From SIG603 sp963621245 (GTDB lineage Bacteria; Bacillota; Clostridia; Oscillospirales; Acutalibacteraceae): 64,000 nucleotides of DNA. Positions 7,626 to 15,759 of the stretch are shown in pieces; within the stretch, counting starts at the first letter, position 1, and each line of letters begins with the position of its first letter. The stretch covers positions 124,001-188,000 of the forward strand of contig CAVFCW010000002.1 in the NCBI GenBank assembly GCA_963621245.1, written 5' to 3'. The notes under the pieces are model-generated. The model did no database searches. It was not told the origin of the DNA and saw nothing but the letters and a program-made list of their open reading frames with translations. The position numbers were made by a program, and so were the translations under genes.

Positions 7626-9521
7626 TTATCGGTCTTCACGGCGTCTGCGCTTGATTACAATCAGCACTGCACCAACTGCAACAACAGCGATAATCAAAAT
7701 GTAAGGCAGACTTTCAAGAGTAACGCCCATATCGATTATTGCGTACTTTGAATTTGTAACGGTAACGGTCAAATCCTTTTTGGGCATTGTAATCGTCAAG
7801 CCGTCATCTTTTCCGTCATGAATATCGTAGTTGTAATCCCAAATACCATCATCGTTTTCCGAGAGTTCAACCGAGAAGTAATAGTCTTTTTTATCGGTTT
7901 CACGGATTGATACCTTTGTTCCGGCGGGAACGGTAAATGTTTTTGTATCGCCGTTGCCAAGCTCAAAGCTTTCGGTTGTCGTGCCGTAACTTACCGTAAA
8001 CGGGAATTTCTCGTTTTGAAGTTCATCATCCGTTACGTAGTCGCCTTTAATTACCTTTTTGACCGTAAGCGTATATCCATACGGAACATAGTGTGCATAG
8101 AAGTTTACAGTACCGTCGGAAAGCTCCGCCTCTGTTGGTGTATAATCCCAAGAGGCTACTTTGTCGCCCTCCTCGTTGTACCAGCCGTCAAATTTGTAAG
8201 TTACACCGTCCACCGTCATGGTCTCGGGGTAATTTCCGCTTGAGCCTGTCGGTGCATTGCTTGTCTCTTTGACCGCTGTGCCCGTCTTGTAGTTTGCGGC
8301 ATCAACCTGTTTTTGTGTTCCGTCAGGTAAGGTGACCCAGAAAACAGCGGCATAGACCGAACTTGTCTTTATGGAAATCTTACAGTCGATGTGCTTATCG
8401 GGATTGGTTCCGTTATTCTTTGAAATCTTGTACGGAACGAGGTATATCTCCTCGATATCGTCAAACGAAAGAGTGACCCCAAGTTCTTCTTCAAGCTGTG
8501 TTTTGTATGCGTTATAAATGGACTGCCAATGTCTCAAATACGACTCTTTCGGCAAAGTATATGAGCCGTCAGACTGCTTTACCATACTTGAAGTCAAAGA
8601 AACAACATACTGACCCGGATTAAAAATATTCTTATTGTCTGTCCAAGTTGCTCCCGACGTCTGAACCGTACCTGTGCCGATGGAGCTGTCGCACCATTCC
8701 TTTGTATCGTTGCTGTCGGGGTCGCTTGTCGGAGTTTTCAGATAGAAAATCTGAGCCGACTGTGGCTGCGGAGCCGTTACCGTAAGCGTGATGTTGTCGG
8801 TATATTTATAAGAACCATACCGAGAATAGTAGTTACTTACGGTCATTGTATAAGTTCCGACCGCAACATCAGAGCCGACATTTATCGTATAACCGTAGTT
8901 GTTTCCTGTAACCGTGATGCCGTTAGCCCCGGGCAAACACGTGTAAGAGTCGATCCAAGTGTAAGAATTTTTTGAAACCGTCTTACTGTCGCCCTGTTCA
9001 ATCGTGTATGAACTGTCTGTCACTACTGCGTCATAAAATCCGAGCTCGCTCATTTTCTCTTCGAGTGCGGCGTTCTGCTCATCTGTGAAAAGATCCATAA
9101 GATCGTTTTCTTCATCGGTCAAGCCCTCAAGCACGGACTTCATTTCGTCTGCCGTAGCGCACGCCATAAGCTTTTCAAAAAGCTTGTCAGCATCGAAAAC
9201 GCTTTCGCTTTCTTCGGAGCTTTCTTCACTTTCTTCGCTTGCCTCTGAAGAAATTTCGCTGTCTTCACTTTCTTCGCTAACTTCACTCTCTTCGGAAATT
9301 TCTTCACTCGGCTCGTCCGGTTCGCTTACCTCGCTCACTTCGCTTTCCTCGCTTACCTCGTAAACGGGTGCGTCCGTTTCACTTTCGTAAGCCGAACTTT
9401 CCTCCAAGTCGGAGGCAGCCGCCGACAAAGGAATCGCCGTGAAAATAACTGTCACGCACATAAGTGCGGCAATAAGCCTTTTCGGAAATCCCCTCGTTCT
9501 CCTCTTCATCTCATTCATCAT
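7626..9521 (-). CDS. Large pilus-associated surface adhesin (first gene of pilus operon)
   Basis: A 631-residue surface protein. Order of parts: signal peptide (cut near SAAA-S); Ser/Glu-rich low-complexity stretch (about 45-108) of repeated SEESE/EVSE units; a helical segment; a Pro-poor beta region; an InlB B-repeat-like unit (about 430-480; YKFDGWYNEEGDKVASWDYT); a DUF7601-type pilin domain (about 482-590); sorting region IIDMGVTLESLPYI, membrane helix and RRRRE tail. The tail resembles that of the backbone pilin, so the same sortase probably links it. Position matches the tip adhesin (Cpa) of FCT islands, but no thioester domain is recognised. ATG at 9521 or 9518; both follow AGGAGG. Confidence 0.85.
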   Translation of the reverse strand: MMNEMKRRTRGFPKRLIAALMCVTVIFTAIPLSAAASDLEESSAYESETDAPVYEVSEESEVSEVSEPDEPSEEISEESEVSEESEDSEISSEASEESEESSEESESVFDADKLFEKLMACATADEMKSVLEGLTDEENDLMDLFTDEQNAALEEKMSELGFYDAVVTDSSYTIEQGDSKTVSKNSYTWIDSYTCLPGANGITVTGNNYGYTINVGSDVAVGTYTMTVSNYYSRYGSYKYTDNITLTVTAPQPQSAQIFYLKTPTSDPDSNDTKEWCDSSIGTGTVQTSGATWTDNKNIFNPGQYVVSLTSSMVKQSDGSYTLPKESYLRHWQSIYNAYKTQLEEELGVTLSFDDIEEIYLVPYKISKNNGTNPDKHIDCKISIKTSSVYAAVFWVTLPDGTQKQVDAANYKTGTAVKETSNAPTGSSGNYPETMTVDGVTYKFDGWYNEEGDKVASWDYTPTEAELSDGTVNFYAHYVPYGYTLTVKKVIKGDYVTDDELQNEKFPFTVSYGTTTESFELGNGDTKTFTVPAGTKVSIRETDKKDYYFSVELSENDDGIWDYNYDIHDGKDDGLTITMPKKDLTVTVTNSKYAIIDMGVTLESLPYILIIAVVAVGAVLIVIKRRRREDR

Positions 9522-9604
9522 TTACCTCCTGCTTCATATTTCTTTTCTGCACAAGCATCAGAAATTGCAGTTTATTTCCGTCTTCCGAATGTAAGCTTAT
9601 AGGA

Positions 9605-9625
9605 ACATAATTCTTATTATGTCGG
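9605..9625 (+). repeat. Left inverted recombination-like site (pilus)
   Basis: Reads ACATAAT-TCTT-ATTATGT plus CGG. It is the exact reverse complement of 9861-9881. Inward of it both sites continue with a GTTTTC-like stretch, offset by one base. Confidence 0.85.
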
Positions 9626-9631
9626 GAAAAC

Positions 9632-9682
9632 AAAATTAACCGCCGATCCAACCGAAAAAAGGTAAGATCAGCGGTTAATTTT
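9632..9682. terminator. Hairpin inside the pilus switch segment
   Basis: AAAATTAACCGC (9632-9643) and GCGGTTAATTTT (9671-9682), with GATC also paired inside, make a long stem with T-rich ends on both strands. It would work as a bidirectional terminator. Located at the far end from the promoter, it would block read-through from the recombinase gene into the pilus operon in either orientation. Confidence 0.65.
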
Positions 9683-9790
9683 CGCGCACAAAATGCGCAC
9701 ATAATATGAAATTTGTGGAATAAGATCGCATGGTTATTGTGTGACACTGTTTAAATCGATAAACAGCGCACAAAAATACCGAATATTTCA

Positions 9791-9819
9791 TTGACAATAT
9801 ATTTAGCGAGTGCTAAAAT
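9791..9819 (+). promoter_or_regulatory. Strong promoter inside the pilus switch, pointing away from the pilus genes
   Basis: TTGACA (9791-9796), 17 bp spacer, TAAAAT (9814-9819) with an extended TGC before the -10. It reads rightward into the right-hand site, whose palindrome is followed by CTTTTTT and may terminate the transcript. No comparable leftward promoter was seen between 9522 and 9860. Confidence 0.82.
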
Positions 9820-9860
9820 TATCCAAGAGACGGCTTTTCAGCCGCAAAATAAACCGTTTT

Positions 9861-9890
9861 CCGACATAATAAGAATTATGTCGGCTTTTT
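9861..9890 (+). repeat. Right inverted site, also terminator-like
   Basis: 9861-9881 is the exact inverted copy of 9605-9625. Here the palindrome is extended to 24 bp (arms of ten bases from CCG to CGG around AAGA, 9861-9884) and followed by a T tract, so it could also stop rightward transcripts in the present orientation. Confidence 0.85.
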
Positions 9891-9928
9891 TATTTTTGTA
9901 GGCAACACAAAATTTTCACAAAATGAAC

Positions 9929-10768
9929 TTACAACAAAAGCCCCAAGCACTCAATTCTCTTCATGTGCTCGTCCGATGTTGTCATAATATAGATTCTTGT
10001 TGTGTCAATACTGCTGTGGCCCAAAACGTCCGCAAGCCTTGCTATGTCTTTGTCATGGCTGTAAAAGGTCTTTGCGAAAAGCTTTCTCAAGTTGTGCGGA
10101 AACACTTTTGATTTGTTCACACAGGCGCTTTTGCAAAGAGCTTTCATTGCCGCCCATATCGTTTTTCTGTCAAGACTCTTTCCGTTTTTGGTGAGAAATA
10201 TCTCGCCGAAACGGATTTTTTCCTTTTTGGCGTAATCTAAAAGCATTTTTCTTAATTTATTCGGCACAAGTATGGTTCTGATTTTCGCTTTAAGATTAAC
10301 CACCACCTTGCCCAGTCGCACACGCTCGACCGTGAAATATCTAAGCTCAGAAACCCGTATGCCCGTTGCGCAAATCGTCTGCATAACAAGACTTAGTTTT
10401 TCGTTTCCCTCAGCCGATTTCAAAAGCCGCCTGTACTCCGATTTACTTAGACTTCTCTCCTTTTCGCAGTAAATATTTCTCTGTATTTTCAAAAATTTAA
10501 CCTTGCACTCGCTCTTTCCCACAAATACCAAAAAGCTGTGAATTGAAGCAAGCATTGAGTTAACGGAGCGTGGAGCGTAACCGCTGTCTAAAAGGTAATT
10601 TTTATAGTTTGAAACAAGCTCCTTTGTCAAAATTCTGTTGTCGGCATAAGCCGAAAACGCACGCACGTCGCGCATGTATTTTTCAATGGTTGCCGCACTT
10701 TTCTCCTCACGCACCAAGTATTTTTCAAATTTATTTATACTTTCCCGTCCGATTATGTTCTTTTTCAT
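9929..10768 (-). CDS. Tyrosine recombinase (candidate promoter-inversion enzyme)
   Basis: A 279-residue site-specific recombinase. The N-terminal SAM-like core-binding domain (about 8-90; EKYLVREEKSAATIEKYMRD) is followed by the catalytic domain with the Arg in TGIRVSELRYF, the HNLRKLF box (His-x-x-Arg), LGHSSIDTTRIYI with the second His and the Tyr nucleophile. All catalytic residues are present. The length is that of short Xer/FimB-type invertases rather than phage integrases, and no other phage genes are nearby. ATG with AGGAGG upstream. Its 3' end lies 47 bp from a pair of inverted sites, so it is the natural candidate to flip that segment and perhaps the similar one near 31.5 kb. Confidence 0.92.
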   Translation of the reverse strand: MKKNIIGRESINKFEKYLVREEKSAATIEKYMRDVRAFSAYADNRILTKELVSNYKNYLLDSGYAPRSVNSMLASIHSFLVFVGKSECKVKFLKIQRNIYCEKERSLSKSEYRRLLKSAEGNEKLSLVMQTICATGIRVSELRYFTVERVRLGKVVVNLKAKIRTILVPNKLRKMLLDYAKKEKIRFGEIFLTKNGKSLDRKTIWAAMKALCKSACVNKSKVFPHNLRKLFAKTFYSHDKDIARLADVLGHSSIDTTRIYIMTTSDEHMKRIECLGLLL

Positions 10769-10827
10769 GTTTGACCTCCTAAGCGTTCATTTTCATAAAC
10801 ATATTAACATTTATGGACAGAATAAGC

Positions 10828-10870
10828 AAAAAGGCCGACTTCGACTGCCTAAATTGACAGCCGAAGTCGG
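10828..10870 (-). terminator. Terminator after the DUF5060-type gene
   Basis: CCGACTTCG (10835-10843) pairs with CGAAGTCGG (10862-10870); read leftward the stem is followed by CCTTTTT. It separates the glycosidase unit from the recombinase gene. Confidence 0.8.
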
Positions 10871-10883
10871 TCTTTCTTTATAT

Positions 10884-12398
10884 TCAGTTTATCCTTGTAG
10901 CCAAAACTGCAATTCCTTCCTTGCCGGGCAAATCGAGCGGAACTCTGCCGCTCACATTTTGGGCAAGTGTTTTTCGTGTCATCTCCCAAGCATCGATAAC
11001 CTCGATTTTGTAGGTAAAATCCTTTGGAAGTCTGAAAGCCGCCTTTTTCGGGCGATGCGTGCCGTAGTATTTCAAGAAAACATCATCGCCGATGTGACCT
11101 AAATAAGCTGCGCTTTTCCACTTGAGATTCTCGCTTTCTTCTGTGGAGAGCGAAGCCATAAGCTTAAAGAACGGCGGAACGTCTGATTTTACGGCTTTTT
11201 CGGTGACGTTTCCGAATTCCTCAAAAATCGGCTCGTTCCAAGGCTCCAAATTTCCTTTGAAAGAATACATCAAATCTTTCAAAAATGCAATCCTTGGTGC
11301 ACTTTCTCCGTGAAGTTTTCCGCCCTTTGCCCACCACAAAATTTCATCGTCCGAATAATAGGTTTCGCCGTGGGTCACATATCCGCCGAGTGAGAACCCC
11401 TGCCAAAAACGGTTCACCATCTCGAACGCCGTGATGCTTCCCCATTCGTGCTCAAGGTCTCCCTCGTAACAGCACTCGTCAATAACTACGGGCTTGCCGT
11501 ACTTTTGTCTCCAGTCGGAAACCTTGTGCATAGCGTTCGTCTGAATTGAACAGTGCGTGATATTCGGTCTTGAAAAATCATATATTTTCATTCCGTTGTG
11601 GTTGCTCAAAAGATGACGATACGGATCGTTTTTTACGATTATATCTTCAATAGCGTACCAGTCCTCAAGACTGCGGTTAAAGAGAAAATCGTACTCGTTC
11701 GCCATGCTCCACCAAACAAACGGAAATGCCGAAAGTCGCCTGAGAGCATAATCGAGATAGATTTCAATTTCACTCATATCGAGGAAAGCAAAGCCCCACC
11801 TATCGTATGAATGCATCAAAATAATATCCGACTGGATGCCGAGATAACCTAGTCGCTTGACGATATTTTCAAAATTCTGCCAAAACGCAAAGCAAGGACG
11901 GTTCACATCCCACTTGCCGTTTTCGTTCTTTTCGAACGGGTAATATTTCGGATCATTGTGGTTAAAGTCGTAGCTTTTCGGAAAAATGCAGTGCCTTAAT
12001 TTATTGAACGGCGTTTTCCAGAGCGTTTGAAAAGTCTCCTCAATCAAAGCTTCGTCCTGATGAGCGAGCGCATATACGGTCGTGCCGAACGGAATGTACT
12101 TTTCTCCGTCCTCGTACCTAAACGCAAATCCCTCTGCCCTCACGATGCCGTGAGATTTTTCGAACGGCACACATTCTTCAATTCCTTCAGCCGATATAAC
12201 TCCGCTTACTTTCCAAGAATACGTGCCGAGTTTCTCGGGAAGAAAACGCACCTTGTAAATTCCGTCGCCGTCATAAAATCCGTTCACCGTTTTACTTTCG
12301 TCACCTACGGTAAACATTGCCTTAATATCGGCTAAAGCAAACGAACCTTTTGGCTTTTCTCCATTAAAACTAAGTTCGAAAGTTTCGTACTGTTTCAT
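10884..12398 (-). CDS. DUF5060/DUF5605-type putative glycoside hydrolase
   Basis: A 504-residue protein without signal peptide. Residues about 1-90 form a DUF5060 beta-sandwich (YETFELSFNGEKPKGSFA ... GTYSWKVSG). The middle is a TIM-barrel-like region with YIPFGTTVYALAHQ, PFVWWSMANEYDF (a WWxxxNE acid-base-like motif) and KPVVIDECCYEG (a candidate nucleophile Glu). The C-terminus is a beta domain (DUF5605). Such proteins act on plant or host glycans. It lies 18 bp after the GH43 gene on the same strand, suggesting joint hemicellulose or arabinan breakdown inside the cell. Exact substrate unknown. AGGGTG ribosome site before the ATG. Confidence 0.82.
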   Translation of the reverse strand: MKQYETFELSFNGEKPKGSFALADIKAMFTVGDESKTVNGFYDGDGIYKVRFLPEKLGTYSWKVSGVISAEGIEECVPFEKSHGIVRAEGFAFRYEDGEKYIPFGTTVYALAHQDEALIEETFQTLWKTPFNKLRHCIFPKSYDFNHNDPKYYPFEKNENGKWDVNRPCFAFWQNFENIVKRLGYLGIQSDIILMHSYDRWGFAFLDMSEIEIYLDYALRRLSAFPFVWWSMANEYDFLFNRSLEDWYAIEDIIVKNDPYRHLLSNHNGMKIYDFSRPNITHCSIQTNAMHKVSDWRQKYGKPVVIDECCYEGDLEHEWGSITAFEMVNRFWQGFSLGGYVTHGETYYSDDEILWWAKGGKLHGESAPRIAFLKDLMYSFKGNLEPWNEPIFEEFGNVTEKAVKSDVPPFFKLMASLSTEESENLKWKSAAYLGHIGDDVFLKYYGTHRPKKAAFRLPKDFTYKIEVIDAWEMTRKTLAQNVSGRVPLDLPGKEGIAVLATRIN

Positions 12399-12416
12399 TT
12401 CACACCCTATATTTCT

Positions 12417-13940
12417 TTATGCACGTGTGACTTTTGTTACAACAAGTTTGCTGTTACCGTATGCGTGAACGCCCTCGATGTCGCCCGTGTTGAGAGCAGC
12501 AAGAGCCTCATTTGAAAGGTTGATTGCATCCATCTCGAACGTTACGACCTTTTCACCGCTCACAGCTGAAAAACGCTTCTTTTCTGATGTGTTCACAAGT
12601 TTCAATTCACTCGGCATGTTGTCCAAGTGACCGATTAAATTATTAATCTCGACGTCGGCAATCTTCTGGCGTCTTGAAATATCGTATCCGCCCAAGGAAG
12701 ATTTGCTTACAGTAATCTCAGCAAAATGGTCAACATTTATGATAACGGCAAGTGCAACGAATCCGTCACCGACATCGCTCTCGTCAGAAACCTTAACTGT
12801 AAACTCCTCGTTAAGTTCTGCCTGACGCACAGCGATAAACGACGGCGTGCCAAGCTCCGAAAGCTCCTTGTCTCTGCCGAAAAGCGTCAGCTTTCCGTCC
12901 TGAACGCAAATGCTTTCTCCAAGACCGTCACGAAGAGTGAGCCAGTCGTTTGAAATCTTGCCGCCCTCAAAGTTTTCTTCAAAACGCACTTTTTTCTGCT
13001 CGGTGACGATTTTTGCGTGCTCGGGGAAATCCGTGAGGTCAACTTCTTCAGTGGGAACGCCGTGATAAACTTCCGGCCAGCCTCCGTCCCAAATTACGGG
13101 GTAGACGAGAGTTTCTCTGCCGATATTGGTTATCTTTGAAAAGCCGACGGAAGCGGGATGCGTGCCGAGGCAGCTCATCCACCAGTTGCCGTTCACATCG
13201 GTAAAAAGATCTGCGTGTCCGATGTTCTGAAGCGGTTCTTCCGCACGGTCACGATTTGTGAAAAGCGGATTTACACCGTCCTCACTCTCGTACGGCCCCC
13301 AGAGATTTTCACTTCTGAAAATAGTTATCATGTGGCCTTGACCCGTTCCGCCCTCTGCGGCAAGAAGATAATAAAATCCGTTCTTTTTGATTATGTGCGG
13401 GCCCTCGACGTCTCTTCCGCCCGTGCCGTAACTGATAATCTCGGGACCTCTTAGAATTTCTCCCGTCTCAAGCACGATTTCAACCTGTTGGAGCGCCTTT
13501 GTGCCCTTATCGTCAATGTAGCCCGTAAACTGGAGGTAGGTTTTTCCGTCCTCAAAGAAGAGGTCGGGATCAATTCCCATTACGTTTACCTCGGCACGGC
13601 TCTCTTCCCAATCAATTTTGTTGTCGGCAGTCAAAGAACCTCTGATGATGAACGTTTTGAACTCCGCAAAATTGGTTGTTACGACATAGAAATGATTTTC
13701 GTGAAATCTGATGCAAACCGCAAATATGCCCTCGTTGGATTTTGATGTTCTGAGATCCGCCTGACACGGCTTTTTTGCTACGCTATCGAGGCTCTCCCAG
13801 TTTACAAGATCCTTGCTTCTCGAAATTGTAATTCCCGGATAGTACTCAAAAGTTGAATTTGCAAGATAAAAATATTCTCCCACACGCACAATGCTCGGGT
13901 CGGGATACATTCCGCGCCTTACCGGATTTTGATACTTCAT
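12417..13940 (-). CDS. Glycoside hydrolase family 43 (beta-xylosidase/arabinofuranosidase)
   Basis: A 507-residue cytoplasmic enzyme. The start MKYQNPVRRGMYPDPSI (13940, AAAGGAG site) contains the PDPS motif with the GH43 catalytic base Asp. The GIDPDLFFEDGKTYL block and RDVEGPHIIKK with the general-acid Glu follow. The C-terminal third is the beta-sandwich usual in GH43 subfamilies 10-12. It would release xylose or arabinose from imported oligosaccharides. First gene of a pair with the DUF5060-type enzyme; divergent from the MocR regulator. Confidence 0.92.
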   Translation of the reverse strand: MKYQNPVRRGMYPDPSIVRVGEYFYLANSTFEYYPGITISRSKDLVNWESLDSVAKKPCQADLRTSKSNEGIFAVCIRFHENHFYVVTTNFAEFKTFIIRGSLTADNKIDWEESRAEVNVMGIDPDLFFEDGKTYLQFTGYIDDKGTKALQQVEIVLETGEILRGPEIISYGTGGRDVEGPHIIKKNGFYYLLAAEGGTGQGHMITIFRSENLWGPYESEDGVNPLFTNRDRAEEPLQNIGHADLFTDVNGNWWMSCLGTHPASVGFSKITNIGRETLVYPVIWDGGWPEVYHGVPTEEVDLTDFPEHAKIVTEQKKVRFEENFEGGKISNDWLTLRDGLGESICVQDGKLTLFGRDKELSELGTPSFIAVRQAELNEEFTVKVSDESDVGDGFVALAVIINVDHFAEITVSKSSLGGYDISRRQKIADVEINNLIGHLDNMPSELKLVNTSEKKRFSAVSGEKVVTFEMDAINLSNEALAALNTGDIEGVHAYGNSKLVVTKVTRA

Positions 13941-14240
13941 TTTGTGCTCCTTTCGCTTAAGCCGAATTGAACTTTCCACACTTATTATTTTATGTTGTGC
14001 ACATAATTTTTCACTCTGCTTTTATTTTAATATATAGTATCGAAGTAATCCATGTAGGCAATTCAGAATAATCCGTCTTTTTTTATTTTTAACATGAAAA
14101 GCAAAGCGTTCTCGCTTTTAAAGTAAATAAAAAAACAGAATATCGGTATATCAAACGGATATTTCATAAGACCATATCCGCCGTTTTATAATATAAGTAA
14201 GGATGTGCCCCCTATGCCGAAAAAAGGATTGGTGTTAATT
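13941..14240. promoter_or_regulatory. Divergent control region, GH43 and MocR genes
   Basis: 300 bp without a gene. It holds an inverted repeat CGGATAT (14156-14162) / ATATCCG (14174-14180), directly followed by a TATAAT box at 14187-14192 and the MocR ribosome site. The repeat would cover the -35 area of the MocR gene and may be an autoregulatory operator. No clear -35 was seen. Confidence 0.45.
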
Positions 14241-15656
14241 ATGTTAGTATATGATTTTTCGGAACGGAACAATAAATCAATGTATGAATTTCTCTACGAC
14301 TCTTTGAAAAGGGATATTCTGAGTGGCAGACTTCAGCAAGGAATTAAGCTACCCTCAAAGCGCGCGCTCGCTAAGGATAATCAAATAAGCGTGCGCACCG
14401 TAATGAACGCTTACGATCAGCTCCTTGCCGAAGGCTTTATTGTGTCGGAAGAAAAGAAAGGTTATTTTGTCGCAAAGGTTTTAGAGGACGATGTTCCGTC
14501 CGTGAAAAGAGCAAAAAAATCAAAACAGGAAGCACAAAAAGATTATATAGTCGATTTTACGGCGCACAAGCTCGTGTGCGATAAATTTCCGATTTCCATG
14601 TGGAAAAAGGTAATGCGAGAGGTTTTGACGGATTACGACGATGAGCTCATACAAAAAGCCGACTACCGCGGAATTAAAAAACTGCGCAGAGCAATTGCCG
14701 ACTATCTTTACCGAAGCAGAGGAATGGAAGTGGACGAGGACTGCGTTGTAATCGGAGCAGGCATTGAATATCTGTTTGGAAGACTGTATAAGATATTTCC
14801 GAAAGACGCAGTTTATGCCATGGAAAATCCTGGATACCAAAGAATTCGACATATCTATGAGGATTACTCACTCGAATGGAAATGTATAGCCATGGACGAG
14901 GAAGGCATTAAGATTGAAGACCTCGAAGAAAGCAATGCAAAAATCATTCACACGTCACCCGAGCATCATTTTCCGCTTGGAATAACCATGTCAAAGAAGC
15001 GCAGAGAAGAACTGCTTAATTGGGCAAATAAAGAACCCGACCGCTACATCATAGAAGACGATTACGATTGCGAATACCGCTACGACTCAAGATTGGCACC
15101 CGCAATTGAGTGCGGCGATAAGCTCGGAAAAGTGATATACATAAATTCTTTCAGCAAAAGTCTTGCGCCGTCCATTCGAATAAGTTATATGGTGCTTCCG
15201 AAAGAACTGATGAAAAGATACGAAAAGATTGCAAGCGTCTACTCAAATTCCGTTTGCAGTTTGGATCAATACGCTCTGGCTAAATTTCTTGACGAGGGTT
15301 ATTTTGAACGGCATATGCGCCGAATGAAAAAATACTGTCGCGAACAGGGCAACCGACTTTTAAAATACTTAATGCAGTCCGATGTTTTTTCAAAAGCAGA
15401 AATACACGGCGGAAAAAGCGGAACGCATTTTCTTGTGAAAACAGATACATCGTTAAGCGATGAAGAACTGGTGGAGGAAGCCAAAAAGCAAAAGGTTAAA
15501 ATCAGATGTCTCTCCAAATACTGCCGAGAAAATCAGGAGTCATATAAGCATATCATCGTTTTTCGTTACACCGACGCGAGCGATGAAGAGATCAAAGAAG
15601 CTGTAAAACGATTGGAGAATGTTATAAAAACAAATAAATCTGATACCCGGAATTAA
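14241..15656 (+). CDS. MocR/PdxR-type regulator (GntR-HTH plus aminotransferase-like domain)
   Basis: A 471-residue regulator. Residues about 10-80 are a GntR winged helix (LQQGIKLPSKRALAKDNQIS, RTVMNAYDQLLAEGFI). The rest is a fold-type I PLP aminotransferase-like domain with IIEDDYDCEYRYD and the PLP lysine in NSFSKSLAPSIRISY. Such proteins sense PLP or amino compounds and control vitamin B6, GABA or similar genes. ATG at 14241 has AAGGATTGG upstream; earlier in-frame ATGs lack a ribosome site. The next gene, an alcohol dehydrogenase, is 103 bp downstream and may be a target, but this is only position. Confidence 0.92.
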   Translation: MLVYDFSERNNKSMYEFLYDSLKRDILSGRLQQGIKLPSKRALAKDNQISVRTVMNAYDQLLAEGFIVSEEKKGYFVAKVLEDDVPSVKRAKKSKQEAQKDYIVDFTAHKLVCDKFPISMWKKVMREVLTDYDDELIQKADYRGIKKLRRAIADYLYRSRGMEVDEDCVVIGAGIEYLFGRLYKIFPKDAVYAMENPGYQRIRHIYEDYSLEWKCIAMDEEGIKIEDLEESNAKIIHTSPEHHFPLGITMSKKRREELLNWANKEPDRYIIEDDYDCEYRYDSRLAPAIECGDKLGKVIYINSFSKSLAPSIRISYMVLPKELMKRYEKIASVYSNSVCSLDQYALAKFLDEGYFERHMRRMKKYCREQGNRLLKYLMQSDVFSKAEIHGGKSGTHFLVKTDTSLSDEELVEEAKKQKVKIRCLSKYCRENQESYKHIIVFRYTDASDEEIKEAVKRLENVIKTNKSDTRN

Positions 15657-15759
15657 AATTATTTTGGGCATTTTATAAGAGGCTGTATGTTGTTAATATA
15701 AGTTCACAAGGTAAACACCGAACACACAAAACGAAATAAAAACGAAAGGGTGGAAAACT

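Larger units (their letters stand above)
9605..9881. promoter_or_regulatory. Candidate invertible promoter segment of the pilus operon (OFF orientation)
   Basis: Two 21 bp sites, 9605-9625 and 9861-9881, are exact inverted copies around 235 bp. Each is itself a near-palindrome with arms ACATAAT and ATTATGT and an asymmetric centre (TCTT on the left, AAGA on the right), as expected of a tyrosine-recombinase core site. The segment holds a sigma-70-like promoter pointing rightward and a strong hairpin. A tyrosine recombinase gene begins 47 bp beyond. The pilus operon starts at 9521 and reads leftward, so inversion would place the promoter about 145 bp before its start codon. Because each site is nearly palindromic, orientation rests mainly on the centre bases. 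Confidence 0.78.

Noticed and set aside
9511..9747. 78-codon leftward open frame upstream of the adhesin gene
   Set aside because: It crosses the left inverted site and hairpin, lacks a ribosome site and has no recognisable protein features; the stretch is regulatory.
9800..9818. CIRCE-like half-site (GAGTGCTAA) in the pilus promoter
   Set aside because: Only one half of the HrcA operator is present and no heat-shock gene is near.
9861..9890. The right inverted site read as an ordinary terminator only
   Set aside because: It is terminator-like, but an exact inverted copy without T tract lies at 9605-9625 and a related pair exists at 31.4-31.6 kb, which a plain terminator does not explain.
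9929..10768. Recombinase as the integrase of a prophage or ICE
   Set aside because: No phage structural, replication or conjugation genes occur nearby and no att-like direct repeats were seen.
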